A stretch of DNA of 64,000 nt, from assembly GCF_013911965.1 (NCBI RefSeq), contig NZ_JACESE010000002.1, positions 62,001 to 126,000 of the forward strand, written 5' to 3'. The stretch comes from Phenylobacterium sp. Its GTDB lineage: Bacteria > Pseudomonadota > Alphaproteobacteria > Caulobacterales > Caulobacteraceae. Positions 7,870 through 17,389 of this stretch are shown in pieces. A model generated the notes under the pieces. The model was not told the DNA's origin and searched no databases. It saw nothing but the letters and a program-made list of their open reading frames with translations. Every line of letters starts with the position of its first letter. Within the stretch, counting starts at the first letter, position 1. The position numbers and the translations under genes were made by a program.

Positions 7870-8745
7870 ATGAACACGTTGATCAGTCAGCGGGAATTCC
7901 ATGGAGATGAGGCGTTCGAGATCGAAGCGGCCGGAGCCAAGGCGGGCATCAATCCGATGTTCGGCGGGTGGAGCCAAAGGTTCGATTTCGCGCCCGTACC
8001 CCATCGGGGAACCGGTGGCGCCATTCGTCGCTCGTTCCAGGACGCGATCCGCGCCGAGTTGACCAACAAGTTCGCCTTCTGGGGGGAGGTGCGGGTCACA
8101 ATCACCCTGTACCTCGACGTGCAGACGGTCCTCGAGAGCTCTGATACAGCCGACGTCGACAACTACGCCAAAGCCATTCTGGATGCGATCAAAGGCCCCA
8201 ATGGCATCATCATCGATGATACTCAGGTGCAGGCTCTGACCGTCTCCTGGATCGATTCACACGTGATCTACTTCGAAGTGGAGATTCGCTCGTCACCCGA
8301 TTATTTCTTCATCAAGCCGATTGTGTTCTTTGAGATGCCTGACGGGCTCTTCTACCCACAGCCGTCCACGTCCTGGAGTCCCGACGGCCCAAAGGTCTAC
8401 ACTGACTTCGATCACTTTGCAGGCCTAACGATCTTGGAGATGAGTGCTGCGGGCAAGCGGCACATCCGCCATGTCCTGCGCCAGGGGGGGCAGACCCGGC
8501 TGCAGGCGTCGCGCAACAGCGCTTACTTCGAAACGCAGCTGAGGGGGTTCCATCGGAGCCGGCTCGCGGATTCTGGTTTCGACATGATTCCTATGGCCGA
8601 GTGGCGCGCCAAGCGCATGGCCTGGGCCGAGGGTGACCCAGAAAAGTCTAATTTCCTCACTGAAATGGCGGCTGAGTATCGCGACTCCATTGAGAAGCTC
8701 GCCGAGGCGATGGCTGCGGTCGAAGAGCCCCGCGCCGGCGGTTAG
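7870..8745 (+). CDS. RusA-like Holliday-junction resolvase fold protein with unknown C-terminal half
   Basis: 291 residues. Residues 30-130 resemble RusA: the signature reads D95-V-D97-N98, K101, D105 and, after a short loop, D116-D117-T-Q, in the spacing of RusA family active sites (D-x-DN...K...D...DDSQ). The half from about 135 on, with a WSPDGPKVYTDFDHF segment and a charged helical tail, is not recognised and is absent from canonical RusA (about 120 residues). Base composition is visibly more AT-rich than neighbours. AAGGA sits only one base before the ATG, so a TTG at 7879 is an alternative start. Probably horizontally acquired. Confidence 0.68.
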   Translation: MNTLISQREFHGDEAFEIEAAGAKAGINPMFGGWSQRFDFAPVPHRGTGGAIRRSFQDAIRAELTNKFAFWGEVRVTITLYLDVQTVLESSDTADVDNYAKAILDAIKGPNGIIIDDTQVQALTVSWIDSHVIYFEVEIRSSPDYFFIKPIVFFEMPDGLFYPQPSTSWSPDGPKVYTDFDHFAGLTILEMSAAGKRHIRHVLRQGGQTRLQASRNSAYFETQLRGFHRSRLADSGFDMIPMAEWRAKRMAWAEGDPEKSNFLTEMAAEYRDSIEKLAEAMAAVEEPRAGG

Positions 8746-8798
8746 GTTGGCAGCGAAGGGGGCGGCGATCGTGCGGCGCGGGCCGCCGCTGGGCCGGC

Positions 8799-9614
8799 TT
8801 AGACTGCCTCGAAGGTCACAGCGTAGCTCTTGGACTGGAACCGCGCCAGCCTCATCTCAAGTGGTCGACCTGACGCCGCCACCCACTCTTGGACGCGTTG
8901 TCGATCGTCTGCCGATACTCGCGCTCCGAGGATTACACCGCGAACGGCCTCCGCAGGTAAGCGAAACGGGCCGGACCACCACATTCCCACTGCCCGCCAC
9001 TCCTGCTCATAGTCCCATTCCGAGGACTTTCTCAGAAAAGCCAGTTCCTCAAGGGCAGTGACGTCCCTCACCATGTTGTAGCTCGCTCGTTCAGGCGAAT
9101 AGACGACCGGCAAGGGACACAGCGGCTTCAAGGCTTCAAAATCGAACTCTATGCAGACGCCGCGGTGGGCATCGCCGTAGTGAGACCACATCAGGTTGGA
9201 AGCGGGCTCGGCGCTGAGAGACAACACGCCCGTGTCCCGCAAGTTGTGGTCGTACGCGGCTTGGGCCACGCCATCGAAGCCCTCCTGCTGGATCCGCTTC
9301 CTCATCTCAATGCTGATCGCCGCAACGCGGGCTCGACGCGCCGCGCGGGACAAGTTGGGTTCGCGTCCCTTGGTCACCCAGGTCCAGAATGCCCTACGTT
9401 CGGCCGCGGAAGACTCAATAGTGTTGTGCGGCCGGCAATCGTAAGGGTCGTTCAGTTCGTCCGGTTTGGCAAAATACACCTCTGACCGGAGGATAATGGC
9501 CTTAGTGTAGTCCCCAGCGGTACCCTCAAGGCTTCGATATTTGTAGAGCCGTGGTGGCGGGTTCTGCCGCGCCAACGCCTCCGAATACCCTCTTGAGAAG
9601 ACAAACTCGGCCAT
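8799..9614 (-). CDS. DUF2971 family protein
   Basis: 271 residues matching the DUF2971 pattern: LYKYRSL near the N-terminus, VYFAKPDELNDPYDCR, VLSLSAEPASNLMWSHYGD followed by RGVCIEFDFE, then WDYEQEWRAV. The family occurs scattered in bacteria and phages; its activity is not established. It converges on the RusA-like gene across 53 bases and shares the lower GC, so the two look like one inserted unit. No signal peptide or membrane segment. Confidence 0.78.
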   Translation of the reverse strand: MAEFVFSRGYSEALARQNPPPRLYKYRSLEGTAGDYTKAIILRSEVYFAKPDELNDPYDCRPHNTIESSAAERRAFWTWVTKGREPNLSRAARRARVAAISIEMRKRIQQEGFDGVAQAAYDHNLRDTGVLSLSAEPASNLMWSHYGDAHRGVCIEFDFEALKPLCPLPVVYSPERASYNMVRDVTALEELAFLRKSSEWDYEQEWRAVGMWWSGPFRLPAEAVRGVILGARVSADDRQRVQEWVAASGRPLEMRLARFQSKSYAVTFEAV

Positions 9615-9776
9615 TGCCCGCCCTCGGCCATTTGAAGTTGGACAGTTGTTGCATGCTTCCGTCAGTTCGGCAGCACGAATGGGGCTCGCGTTACCGGTCC
9701 AATGTCCGGTTGACGGTTCGAAGCCAAGTTCCGCAACTGGCGCTCAGCGGAACCTGCGCGGCCTTGACACAGCCCC

Positions 9777-12065
9777 CTACCGCCGCTTCCCCCTGCCACT
9801 CCGCCCCGCCGGCGGGGGCCTGCCCACCTTGCGGCGCACGCCCAGCCTCGGCCGCGGGGTCGTGGGGTCGGGCGGGGCGGCGTCGCTGAGCATTTCGAAG
9901 AGGAGGCCGCCGGTGATGGGGGTGGCTTCGCGCAGGCGGACCTCGACGCTCATGCCGAGCGGCCAGCGCTCGCCGGTGCGCTCGCCCACCAGGGCGTGCA
10001 TGCGCTCGTCGTGGACGAAGAATTCCCCGCCCAGGCTGGAGACGGGGACGAGGCCGTCGGCGCCGGTCTCGGCCAGGCGCACGAAGAGGCCGAAGCGGGT
10101 GACGCCGGTGATCCGTCCCTCGAAGGTCGCGCCGACCCGGTCGGACAGGAAGGCGGCGATGTAGCGGTCGGTGGCGTCGCGCTCGGCGGCCATGGCGCGG
10201 CGCTCGGCGGCGGTGATCTCCTCGGCCGTCGCCTTCATGTGCGAGATGTCCCAGTCCGACAGGCCGTCCGGCGCGCCGGGCAGGTTGAGGCCCAGCGCCG
10301 TGATCAGGGCGCGGTGGACGATCAGGTCGGCATAGCGCCGGATCGGCGAGGTGAAGTGGGCGTAGCGGTCCAGGTTCAGGCCGAAGTGGCCGATATTGTC
10401 GGTGTTGTAGTGGGCCTGCATCTGGGTGCGCAGGACCACCTCGTTGACGATCTCGGCGTGCGGCCCCTCGCGGGTCAGCTCCAGCAGGCGGTTGAAGCGG
10501 TCGGTGCGGACGGCCTCGCCCTTGGACCAGCTGACGCCGATGGAGCCCAGGAATTCGGCCAGGCTGTCCAGCTTCTCCGGGCTCGGCGCATCGTGGACGC
10601 GGTAGACCAGCGGCGTGCGCTTGGCCTCCAGGCTCTCGGCCGCCGAGACATTGGCCTGGATCATCATCTCCTCGATCAGCCGGTGGGCCTCCAGCGAGGC
10701 CCGCGGCGTGATGGAGGCGACCTCGCCCTTCTCATCGATGACGATCTTGCGCTCCAGGCTCTCGATGGCGAGCGGCGAGCGGGCGAGCCGGCCCTTGAGC
10801 ATGGTGTGATAGGCGGCCCACAGGGGCTTCAGGATCGGCTCCAGCAGGGGACCGGTCTTGTCGTCGGGCTGCCCGTCGATGGCGGCCTGGGCCTGTTCGT
10901 AGGAGAGCTTGGCGGCCGAGCGCATCAGGCCGCGGACGAAGCGGTGGCTGCGCTTCCTGCCCGTCTTGTCGAAGACCATGCGCACGGCCATGCAGGCGCG
11001 GTTCTCGCCCTCGCGAAGGGAGCAGAGGCCGTTGGACAGCCGCTCGGGCAGCATGGGCTCGACCCGGTCGGGGAAGTAGACGCTGTTGCCCTTCTCGCGC
11101 GCCTCGCGGTCCAGCGCGCTGTTGGGGCGGACGTAGGCGGCGACATCGGCGATGGCGACCCAGACCACGTGGCCGCCGGGATTCTTCGGATCATCGTCGG
11201 GGTGGGCGTAGACGGCGTCGTCGTGGTCGCGGGCGTCGGCCGGGTCGATGGTGATGAGCGGCACGTCGCGCAGGTCTTCGCGGCCGGCCAGCTCCGGCGC
11301 CTTGGCCGCTTCGGCCTCGGCTTCCGCCTCGTCGGAGAAGCCGGTGGGGATGCCGTGGGTGTGGATGGCGATGAGGCTGGCGGCGCGGGGCTGGTCCTCG
11401 CGGCCGACCACCTCCAGCACCTTGCCGCGCTTGGGGCCGTGCCGCCGCTCGGCCGTGCCGACCTGGGCCAGCACCAGGTCGCCGTCCTTCAGCTGGCCGT
11501 CGTCGAAGACGATCAGGCTCTCCTTGGACTTGCGGTCCACCGGCTCGATGCGGGTCTCGCGGCGCGCCTTGCGCACCACGCCCAGCACCCGGTGGGCGCT
11601 CTGGCCCAGGCGCTTGATCAGGCGGGCCTCGGTCTCGCCGTTCTCCAGTTCGACGAAGCGGACCAGCAGGCGGTCGCCCAGGCCCGGCGCGCCCGTCACC
11701 GCCTCGCCGCGCTCCGGCGCCAGCCGGACGAGCGGGGTGTCCTCCGCCCCCTTGGTCAGGCGCACCAGCAGTTCGCCGTCGGGATCGCGCTCCACCACGT
11801 CGACCACGCCGACCGGGGGCAGGGCGCCCGGCTGGGCCACGCCCTTGCGCCCGCGCTTGGCGAGGGTGCCCTCGTCCTGCATTTCCTGCAGCATCTGGCG
11901 AAGCGCCCGGCGGTCGGCGCCCTTCAGGCCGAAGGTGCGGGCCAGTTCGCCGCGGTCGGTCTCGCCCGTCTCGCGGATGTGACGCAGCAGGGTTTCGCGG
12001 TCGGGCAATCCTTGGGCCTTCGGGGCCTGGAAGCGCTGGGATTTCGGCGTGCGGGTCTTGGCCAT
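9777..12065 (-). CDS. rnr: Ribonuclease R
   Basis: 762-residue processive 3'-5' exoribonuclease of the RNB family, which degrades structured RNA and in the family works with SmpB/tmRNA on stalled messages (smpB is at 58.9 kb). An N-terminal winged-helix region (about 20-85), cold-shock-like domains, the catalytic RNB domain with IDPADARDHDDAV (metal-binding Asp residues), and a C-terminal S1 domain from about 655 (FEGRITGVTRFGLFVRL) are visible. It ends in a basic tail. The start MAKTRTPKSQ matches usual length. The AAA ATPase gene ends 33 bases upstream. Confidence 0.96.
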   Translation of the reverse strand: MAKTRTPKSQRFQAPKAQGLPDRETLLRHIRETGETDRGELARTFGLKGADRRALRQMLQEMQDEGTLAKRGRKGVAQPGALPPVGVVDVVERDPDGELLVRLTKGAEDTPLVRLAPERGEAVTGAPGLGDRLLVRFVELENGETEARLIKRLGQSAHRVLGVVRKARRETRIEPVDRKSKESLIVFDDGQLKDGDLVLAQVGTAERRHGPKRGKVLEVVGREDQPRAASLIAIHTHGIPTGFSDEAEAEAEAAKAPELAGREDLRDVPLITIDPADARDHDDAVYAHPDDDPKNPGGHVVWVAIADVAAYVRPNSALDREAREKGNSVYFPDRVEPMLPERLSNGLCSLREGENRACMAVRMVFDKTGRKRSHRFVRGLMRSAAKLSYEQAQAAIDGQPDDKTGPLLEPILKPLWAAYHTMLKGRLARSPLAIESLERKIVIDEKGEVASITPRASLEAHRLIEEMMIQANVSAAESLEAKRTPLVYRVHDAPSPEKLDSLAEFLGSIGVSWSKGEAVRTDRFNRLLELTREGPHAEIVNEVVLRTQMQAHYNTDNIGHFGLNLDRYAHFTSPIRRYADLIVHRALITALGLNLPGAPDGLSDWDISHMKATAEEITAAERRAMAAERDATDRYIAAFLSDRVGATFEGRITGVTRFGLFVRLAETGADGLVPVSSLGGEFFVHDERMHALVGERTGERWPLGMSVEVRLREATPITGGLLFEMLSDAAPPDPTTPRPRLGVRRKVGRPPPAGRSGRGKRR

Positions 12066-12098
12066 TGCGCCTTGTAACGCGGGAATCGCCCGGGCGCT

Positions 12099-13235
12099 TC
12101 AGTCGTCCTCGTCCCGGAAGGCGCCGAACAGGGTCAGGCCCGCGATCTGGGTGGCGCCGTCGACCTTGCGCACCGTGCGCACCGAGCCGTGGGCCTCCAG
12201 CGCCTGGGCCAGGCGCTCGGAGTGGGTGACGAGCCAGACCTGCGAGCGCTCGGCCGCCTTGCCGATCAGGCCGGCCAGCGGCGCGGTCAGGTCCGGATGC
12301 AGGCTGGCCTCCGGCTCGTTGAGCGCGATGAAGGGCGGCAGGCGGTAGGCCAGCAGCGCGCCGGCCAGCGCCAGGAAGCGCAGGGTGCCGTCCGACAGCT
12401 CGGCGGGTTCGAACACGCGCTGGGGGAACTCCGGCAGGCTGAGGCCGAAGCTCGCCTGGCGCTCGGGCATGGGGATCGACAGCCGCGCGCCCGGAAAGGC
12501 TTCGGCGACGGCGGCGGCCAGATCGGCGGCGTCGCCGCGGATGTGGGCCAGGGTCGCGAACACCGCGGCCAGGTTGGCGCCGTCGGAGGCGAGCGTCGGC
12601 GTGGCCACCGCCGTGCAGGGCCGGCGCAGGGGCGAGTCCGCGTCCGTGCGCATCTGATGATAGAAGCGCCACTCCAGCAGCGTGCGGCGCACCTGATCGA
12701 GCTCCGGATACCGCGACGGATCCTCCAGCCGCCCCAGCAGGGTCTCCGAGGCCAGCAGGTCGAGGTCGATCTCGGCGGGCCGCCCCTCGGCGTCGCGGGC
12801 CATGACGGCGTTGTTGCGCCGCTCCACCAGCTTCACGCGGCGGGAGCCGGTCTCGTAGGTCAGGGCTTCCAGCTTGATCTGCGGCTCCAGCCCGAAGGCC
12901 GCCGCGGTGACGAGCTGCGGGAAGCCGACCTCCACTTCGTAGCGATAGGCGCCGCTGCGCTGGCCCGGCGCGGCCAGGGTGACGGAAAGGGCGATGCGCG
13001 CCGGCTCCCGCGCCCGGCGGGGCCCGGCCCACATGGCCTGCGACAGGCCCTCCTCGGCGAGGCGTTCGCCCAGCCGGTTCTGGGCGGCGGCCTGGAGCAG
13101 CTCCAGCCCCCGATAGAGGTTCGACTTGCCGACGCCGTTGGCGCCGACGAAGACGTCGAGCCGCGACATCGGATAGGTGATCCGCTGCAGCGACCGGTAG
13201 CCCGAGGCGGAGAAGTCGCGGACGGGCAGGTCCAT
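12099..13235 (-). CDS. AAA-family ATPase (RecF/SMC-like, AAA_21 type)
   Basis: 378 residues. Walker A GANGVGKS (31-38) follows a FSASGYRSL start typical of single-chain ABC-like ATPases. The signature-like LSDGTLRFLAL, the Walker B region FIALNEPEASLHPDL and the switch WLVTHS are in the C-terminal half. The middle 200 residues form the insert, without a long coiled coil. Related proteins include OLD-less ATPases and the Abi-type AAA_21/AAA_15 group, but this one sits between topA and rnr in a housekeeping run, seven bases after topA, so it is more likely chromosomal maintenance than defence. Substrate unknown. Confidence 0.82.
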   Translation of the reverse strand: MDLPVRDFSASGYRSLQRITYPMSRLDVFVGANGVGKSNLYRGLELLQAAAQNRLGERLAEEGLSQAMWAGPRRAREPARIALSVTLAAPGQRSGAYRYEVEVGFPQLVTAAAFGLEPQIKLEALTYETGSRRVKLVERRNNAVMARDAEGRPAEIDLDLLASETLLGRLEDPSRYPELDQVRRTLLEWRFYHQMRTDADSPLRRPCTAVATPTLASDGANLAAVFATLAHIRGDAADLAAAVAEAFPGARLSIPMPERQASFGLSLPEFPQRVFEPAELSDGTLRFLALAGALLAYRLPPFIALNEPEASLHPDLTAPLAGLIGKAAERSQVWLVTHSERLAQALEAHGSVRTVRKVDGATQIAGLTLFGAFRDEDD

Positions 13236-13241
13236 GGCGGG

Positions 13242-15881
13242 CTAGCTGGCCGCCGCCTTCTTGGCGGCCGGCTTCTTCGCCGCCGGCTTCTTGGCCGCGG
13301 CCTTCTTGGCGGGCGCCTTCTTCTCCGCCGCGGCCTTGGCGGGCTTCTCGGCCTTCGGCTTGGCGGCCTTCTTCGCCGGCTTCTTGCCCCCGCCCTTGGC
13401 CTCGCGCTCGGCCAGCAGGGCGACGGCCTGTTCCAGGGTGATCGCCTGCGGGTCGCCGCCGCGCGGGATGTTGGCGTTGGTCGAGCCGTGCTTGATGTAG
13501 GGGCCGTAGCGGCCCGACAGCACCCGCACCGGCGCGCCGTCGGCCGGGTGGGCGCCCAGTTCCTTCAGCGCCGCGGCCTCGCCGCGCCGGCCCTTGCCGC
13601 CGGCCTTCTTCTCGGCCAGCAGGGCCACGGCCCGGTTCAGGCCGACCTCGAAGACCTCGTCGACGTTCTCGAGGTTCGCATAGGTCCCGTCGTGCTGGAC
13701 GAAGGGCCCGTAGCGGCCGATGCCGGCCAGGATCGGCTTGCCGTCCTCGGGATGGTCGCCGACCTCGCGCGGCAGACGCAGCAGACGCAGGCCCTTCTCC
13801 AGGTCCATGGCCGCGGGCGACCAGGTCTTGGGCAGGCTGGAGCGCTTGGGCTTGTCGCCCTCGCCGAGCTGCACATAGGGGCCGAAGCGGCCGCTCTTCA
13901 GGAAGACGACGAGGCCGGTCTCGGGATCGGTTCCCAGCTCCCGGTCGCCGTTCGCCGCATCGGCCTCTTCGCCGTCGGGCTGGGCGATCGGGCGGGTATA
14001 GCGGCACTCCGGATAGTTGGAGCAGCCGATGAAGGCGCCGAACTTGCCGGTCTTCAGCGACAGCCGGCCGGTCCCGCAGGTGGGGCAGGCGCGGGGATCG
14101 GTCCCGTCGGCCCGTTCGGGGAAGATGTGGGGCCCAAGGGCGTCGTTCAGGGCGTCGAGCACATTGGTGACGCGCAGCTCGGAAATCTCGCCGACCGCGG
14201 CCTGGAAGTCCTGCCAGAAGTCGCGCAGCAGCACCTTCCAGTCGAGGTCGCCGGCCGAGACCTGGTCGAGCTTCTCCTCCAGCGCGGCGGTGAAGTCGTA
14301 CTCCACATAGCGGCGGAAGAACTGCTCCAGGAAGGCGGTGACCAGCCGGCCCTTGTCCTCGGGGATGAAGCGGTTCTTCTCCATCCGCACATAGGCGCGG
14401 TCGCGCAGCACGGTCAGGATCGAGGCGTAGGTGGAGGGGCGGCCGATGCCCAGCTCCTCCATCTTCTTCACGAGGCTGGCTTCGGAATAGCGCGGCGGCG
14501 GTTCGGTGAAGTGCTGGGCGGCGCGGGCGGCGGCCACGCGGGCCTCGGCGCCCTCCTTGACCAGCGGCAGGCGGCCGGACTCCTCGTCGTCCGGGTCGTC
14601 GCGGCCTTCCTCGTAGACCGCCAGATAGCCGTCGAAGAGGATCACCTGACCGGTGGCGCGCAGGCCGGTCTGGCCGTCGGCGCTCTCCAGCTCGATGGTG
14701 GTCCGCTCGATGCGGGCGCTCTCCATCTGGGAGGCGATCATCCGCTTCCAGATCAGCTCGTAGAGGCGGCCCAGATCGCCGTCCAGGCGAAGGGAGCCGG
14801 GGTTGCGGGCCAGGCTGGTGGGGCGGATCGCCTCGTGGGCCTCCTGCGCGTTCTTGGCCTTGGTCCGGTACAGGCGGGCCTGTTCGGGCACATACTCGCG
14901 GCCATAGATGCCGCCGATCACCTGGCGGGCCTCGTCGATGGCTTCCGGGGCGGCCTGAACGCCGTCGGTCCGCATATAGGTGATCAGACCCACCGTCTCC
15001 CCGCCGATGTCCACGCCCTCATAGAGCTTCTGGGCGGCCTGCATGGTGCGTTGGGCGGAGAAGCCGAGCTTGCGGGCGGCCTCCTGCTGCAGGGTCGAGG
15101 TGGTGAAGGGCGGGGCGGGGGCGCGCTTGCCGGGCTTCTTCTCGACCGAGGCGACCTTGAAGCTCGCCCCCTCGACGGCGGCCTTGGCGGCCATGGCCGA
15201 GGTTTCGTCCGCCAGGTCGAACTTGGTCAGGCGCTTGCCCTGATGCTTGACCATGCGCGCGACGAAGCTTTCGCCGCCGGAGGCCATGTCCGCCTCGACC
15301 GTCCAGTACTCCTGGGTCTGGAACCGCTCGATCTCCAGTTCCCGGTCGACGATCAGGCGCAGGGCCACCGACTGCACCCGGCCGGCCGATCGCGAGCCGG
15401 GCAGCTTGCGCCAAAGCACCGGTGAGAGCGTGAAGCCCACCAGATAGTCGAGCGCGCGGCGGGCCAGGTAGGCCTCGACCAGTTCCATGTCGAGGTCGCG
15501 CGGCGACTTCATCGCCTCGGTGACAGCCGACTTGGTGATGGCGTTGAAGACGACGCGCTGGACCTGGGCGTCCTTCAGGACACGCTTCTTCTGCAGCACC
15601 TCCAGCACGTGCCAGGAGATGGCTTCGCCCTCGCGGTCGGGGTCGGTGGCGAGGATCAGGCGGTCGGCCTTCTTCACCGCCTCGGCGATGTCGGACAGCC
15701 GCTTGGACGACTTCGCGTCGACGTCCCAGCTCATGGCGAAGTCTTCGTCCGGACGCACCGATCCGTCCTTGGGGGGCAGATCCCGCACATGGCCGTAGGA
15801 GGCGAGGACGACATAGTCGCCGCCCAGATACTTGTTGATGGTCTTGGCCTTGGCCGGGCTCTCGACGACGACGACGTTCAT
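13242..15881 (-). CDS. topA: DNA topoisomerase I
   Basis: 879-residue type IA topoisomerase relaxing negative supercoils. The Toprim domain begins at once (VVVESPAKAKTINKYLG; DPDREGEAISWH), followed by the active-site segment LITYMRTDG with the catalytic Tyr. One four-Cys zinc motif (CPTCGTGRL...CSNYPEC) and three C-terminal repeats (GRFGPYVQ, GRYGPFVQ, GRYGPYIK) follow. The last about 47 residues are almost only Lys, Ala and Pro, a basic tail as in actinobacterial and alphaproteobacterial TopA. The start MNVVVVES was chosen over an upstream ATG because it aligns with the family. A dprA gene follows upstream, as in many relatives. Confidence 0.96.
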   Translation of the reverse strand: MNVVVVESPAKAKTINKYLGGDYVVLASYGHVRDLPPKDGSVRPDEDFAMSWDVDAKSSKRLSDIAEAVKKADRLILATDPDREGEAISWHVLEVLQKKRVLKDAQVQRVVFNAITKSAVTEAMKSPRDLDMELVEAYLARRALDYLVGFTLSPVLWRKLPGSRSAGRVQSVALRLIVDRELEIERFQTQEYWTVEADMASGGESFVARMVKHQGKRLTKFDLADETSAMAAKAAVEGASFKVASVEKKPGKRAPAPPFTTSTLQQEAARKLGFSAQRTMQAAQKLYEGVDIGGETVGLITYMRTDGVQAAPEAIDEARQVIGGIYGREYVPEQARLYRTKAKNAQEAHEAIRPTSLARNPGSLRLDGDLGRLYELIWKRMIASQMESARIERTTIELESADGQTGLRATGQVILFDGYLAVYEEGRDDPDDEESGRLPLVKEGAEARVAAARAAQHFTEPPPRYSEASLVKKMEELGIGRPSTYASILTVLRDRAYVRMEKNRFIPEDKGRLVTAFLEQFFRRYVEYDFTAALEEKLDQVSAGDLDWKVLLRDFWQDFQAAVGEISELRVTNVLDALNDALGPHIFPERADGTDPRACPTCGTGRLSLKTGKFGAFIGCSNYPECRYTRPIAQPDGEEADAANGDRELGTDPETGLVVFLKSGRFGPYVQLGEGDKPKRSSLPKTWSPAAMDLEKGLRLLRLPREVGDHPEDGKPILAGIGRYGPFVQHDGTYANLENVDEVFEVGLNRAVALLAEKKAGGKGRRGEAAALKELGAHPADGAPVRVLSGRYGPYIKHGSTNANIPRGGDPQAITLEQAVALLAEREAKGGGKKPAKKAAKPKAEKPAKAAAEKKAPAKKAAAKKPAAKKPAAKKAAAS

Positions 15882-16067
15882 TTTTCTTGGGACTTCGACT
15901 GGGCGGTCTGCGGGGGGAGGTCCCGAAAACCAAAGGCGCGAAAGGTGGGCTCGCGTCCGGGGCGATGTCAACCTGACCCCTGGGACGGGAACCGACTCAA
16001 CCTATAGTTTGTTGATAACGTCTCACGGTAGAGCTAGCCCATTGGCATACCATCGATACTCGATCTC

Positions 16068-16268
16068 ATGATCCAACCGCTGCCGCCGGACGCATCACCT
16101 CAGCACGTCGCCGCCTTCATCGAGGCGATGCTGCGGGACTTGTCGGAACTGGCCGCGGTGAAGGGGTATCGGGGTCTCTCCGCCACCCTGCTGGTCGCCG
16201 CGCTCGACGCCGCAAGGGCTGCGGCCGGGGAGCCCGACCCGCCGCCCCCCAGGGCCGACACCTTCTGA
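16068..16268 (+). CDS. Small hypothetical protein
   Basis: 66 residues, plus strand, between the divergently placed topA and the end of dprA. The first 50 residues are predicted helical (SPQHVAAFIEAMLRDLSEL...), and the C-terminus is proline-rich (GEPDPPPPRADTF). No signal peptide or recognisable motif. Upstream 186 bases are AT-richer than average and may hold promoters for this gene and topA. The frame is clean, but no clear Shine-Dalgarno is seen, so it may not be real. Confidence 0.45.
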   Translation: MIQPLPPDASPQHVAAFIEAMLRDLSELAAVKGYRGLSATLLVAALDAARAAAGEPDPPPPRADTF

Positions 16269-16294
16269 CGTCCAGGCTCTGGCGTCCAGGCCTC

Positions 16295-17389
16295 TCATCC
16301 GCTCGCCACCAGCCCGCCCGGCATCAGTTCCGCGCGGCCCGCCAGCGCCAGCTCGATCAGCGCAGCGGCGACCTCGCCGGCCGAGGCGCCGGTGGCGCGC
16401 ACAAGCTCGTCCCGTCCGATCGGGGTGGGGGAGAGCTGCCGGGCGAGCGCCTCCACAAGCCGAGGGTCCGACTGCGTCGCCGAAGGCGGGGGCGCATAGC
16501 CGGAGGCCGGTTCGCCGAAGCCGCGGAACCCCTCCAGGGCGCGCAGGACGTCGTCCACGCCCTCGCAGATGGCTGCGCCCTGCCGAATCAGGTCGTTGGC
16601 GCCGCGGGCCCGCGGATCCAGGGGCGAGCCGGGGACGGCCAGCACCTCGCGCCCCTGTTCGCCCGCAAGCCTCGCCGTGATCAGGGAGCCGGAGCGGAGC
16701 TCCGCCTCGACCACGACGACCGCCTGGGAGAGGCCCGAGATGATGCGGTTTCGGCGGGGAAAGTCGCGGGCCTGGGCCTGGCGGCCTGGCGGGTGCTCGG
16801 CCACGACGCAGCCTTGATCGGCGATCTGTGCGTACAGTCCGCCATGTTCGGGCGGATAGACGTCGTCCACGCCGCCCCCGAGGACCGCCACCGTTCCGGT
16901 GGGCAGGGCTCCCTGGTGCGCGGCGCCGTCGATGCCGCGGGCCATGCCGGACACCACGACGAGGCCGGCTGCGCCCAGTTCGGCGGCCAGTCCGCGGGCG
17001 AAACGCTGGCCGGCCGCCGAGGCGACGCGGGCGCCGACCAGAGCCACGGCCGGGCGGTCGAGCAGCTCGATACGGCCCCGCGCCCAAAGCAGCGGCGGCG
17101 GCGGGTCGAGGGCGGCGAGCGCCTGGGGGAAATCGGGCTCGCAGGCGCAGATGAGCCGGGCGCCCAGGGCCTCGCCGGCGGCGAGTTCGCTCAGGGCTTC
17201 CCGTTCCGTGGGGATGCGCGGCGCCTGCGCTCGGCCGCCCCGGCGGGCCAGATCGGGCAGGGCGGCGAGCGCCAGGGACGGTTCGCCGAACCGGCGGATC
17301 AGTTCGTCGAAGGTGACGGGCCCGACGGATTCGGTCCGGGCCAGGCGCAGCCAGTCGCGCCGGGCGGCGTCCGTCAGGCCTCGGATCAC
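16295..17389 (-). CDS. dprA: DNA-processing protein DprA
   Basis: 364 residues. DprA loads RecA on incoming single-stranded DNA in transformation. A SAM-like N-terminus (about 1-70), a Rossmann domain with VALVGAR, SGMARGIDGAAH, GGGVDDVYPPEH and FPRRNRIISGLS, and a C-terminal winged-helix segment (about 305-364) are visible. The start overlaps the plsY stop by four bases (ATGA), so the two genes are translationally coupled. The order topA-dprA-plsY is conserved in many alphaproteobacteria. Confidence 0.93.
   Translation of the reverse strand: MIRGLTDAARRDWLRLARTESVGPVTFDELIRRFGEPSLALAALPDLARRGGRAQAPRIPTEREALSELAAGEALGARLICACEPDFPQALAALDPPPPLLWARGRIELLDRPAVALVGARVASAAGQRFARGLAAELGAAGLVVVSGMARGIDGAAHQGALPTGTVAVLGGGVDDVYPPEHGGLYAQIADQGCVVAEHPPGRQAQARDFPRRNRIISGLSQAVVVVEAELRSGSLITARLAGEQGREVLAVPGSPLDPRARGANDLIRQGAAICEGVDDVLRALEGFRGFGEPASGYAPPPSATQSDPRLVEALARQLSPTPIGRDELVRATGASAGEVAAALIELALAGRAELMPGGLVASG

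Noticed and set aside
9711-9730. GGTTCGAAGCC, like the T-arm of a tRNA, at the edge of the AT-richer islet (possible attachment-site remnant).
   Set aside because: The flanks do not pair as a T-stem beyond two bases, and no acceptor or anticodon arm is near.
12099-13235. Phage-defence role for the AAA ATPase.
   Set aside because: It is seven bases from topA inside a housekeeping run, has no partner nuclease, and matches its neighbours in base composition.
12189-15425. Long plus-strand open frames opposite topA and the AAA ATPase (over 1,000 codons).
   Set aside because: Composition is a GC-rich mirror of the real minus-strand genes; no domains and no start signals.
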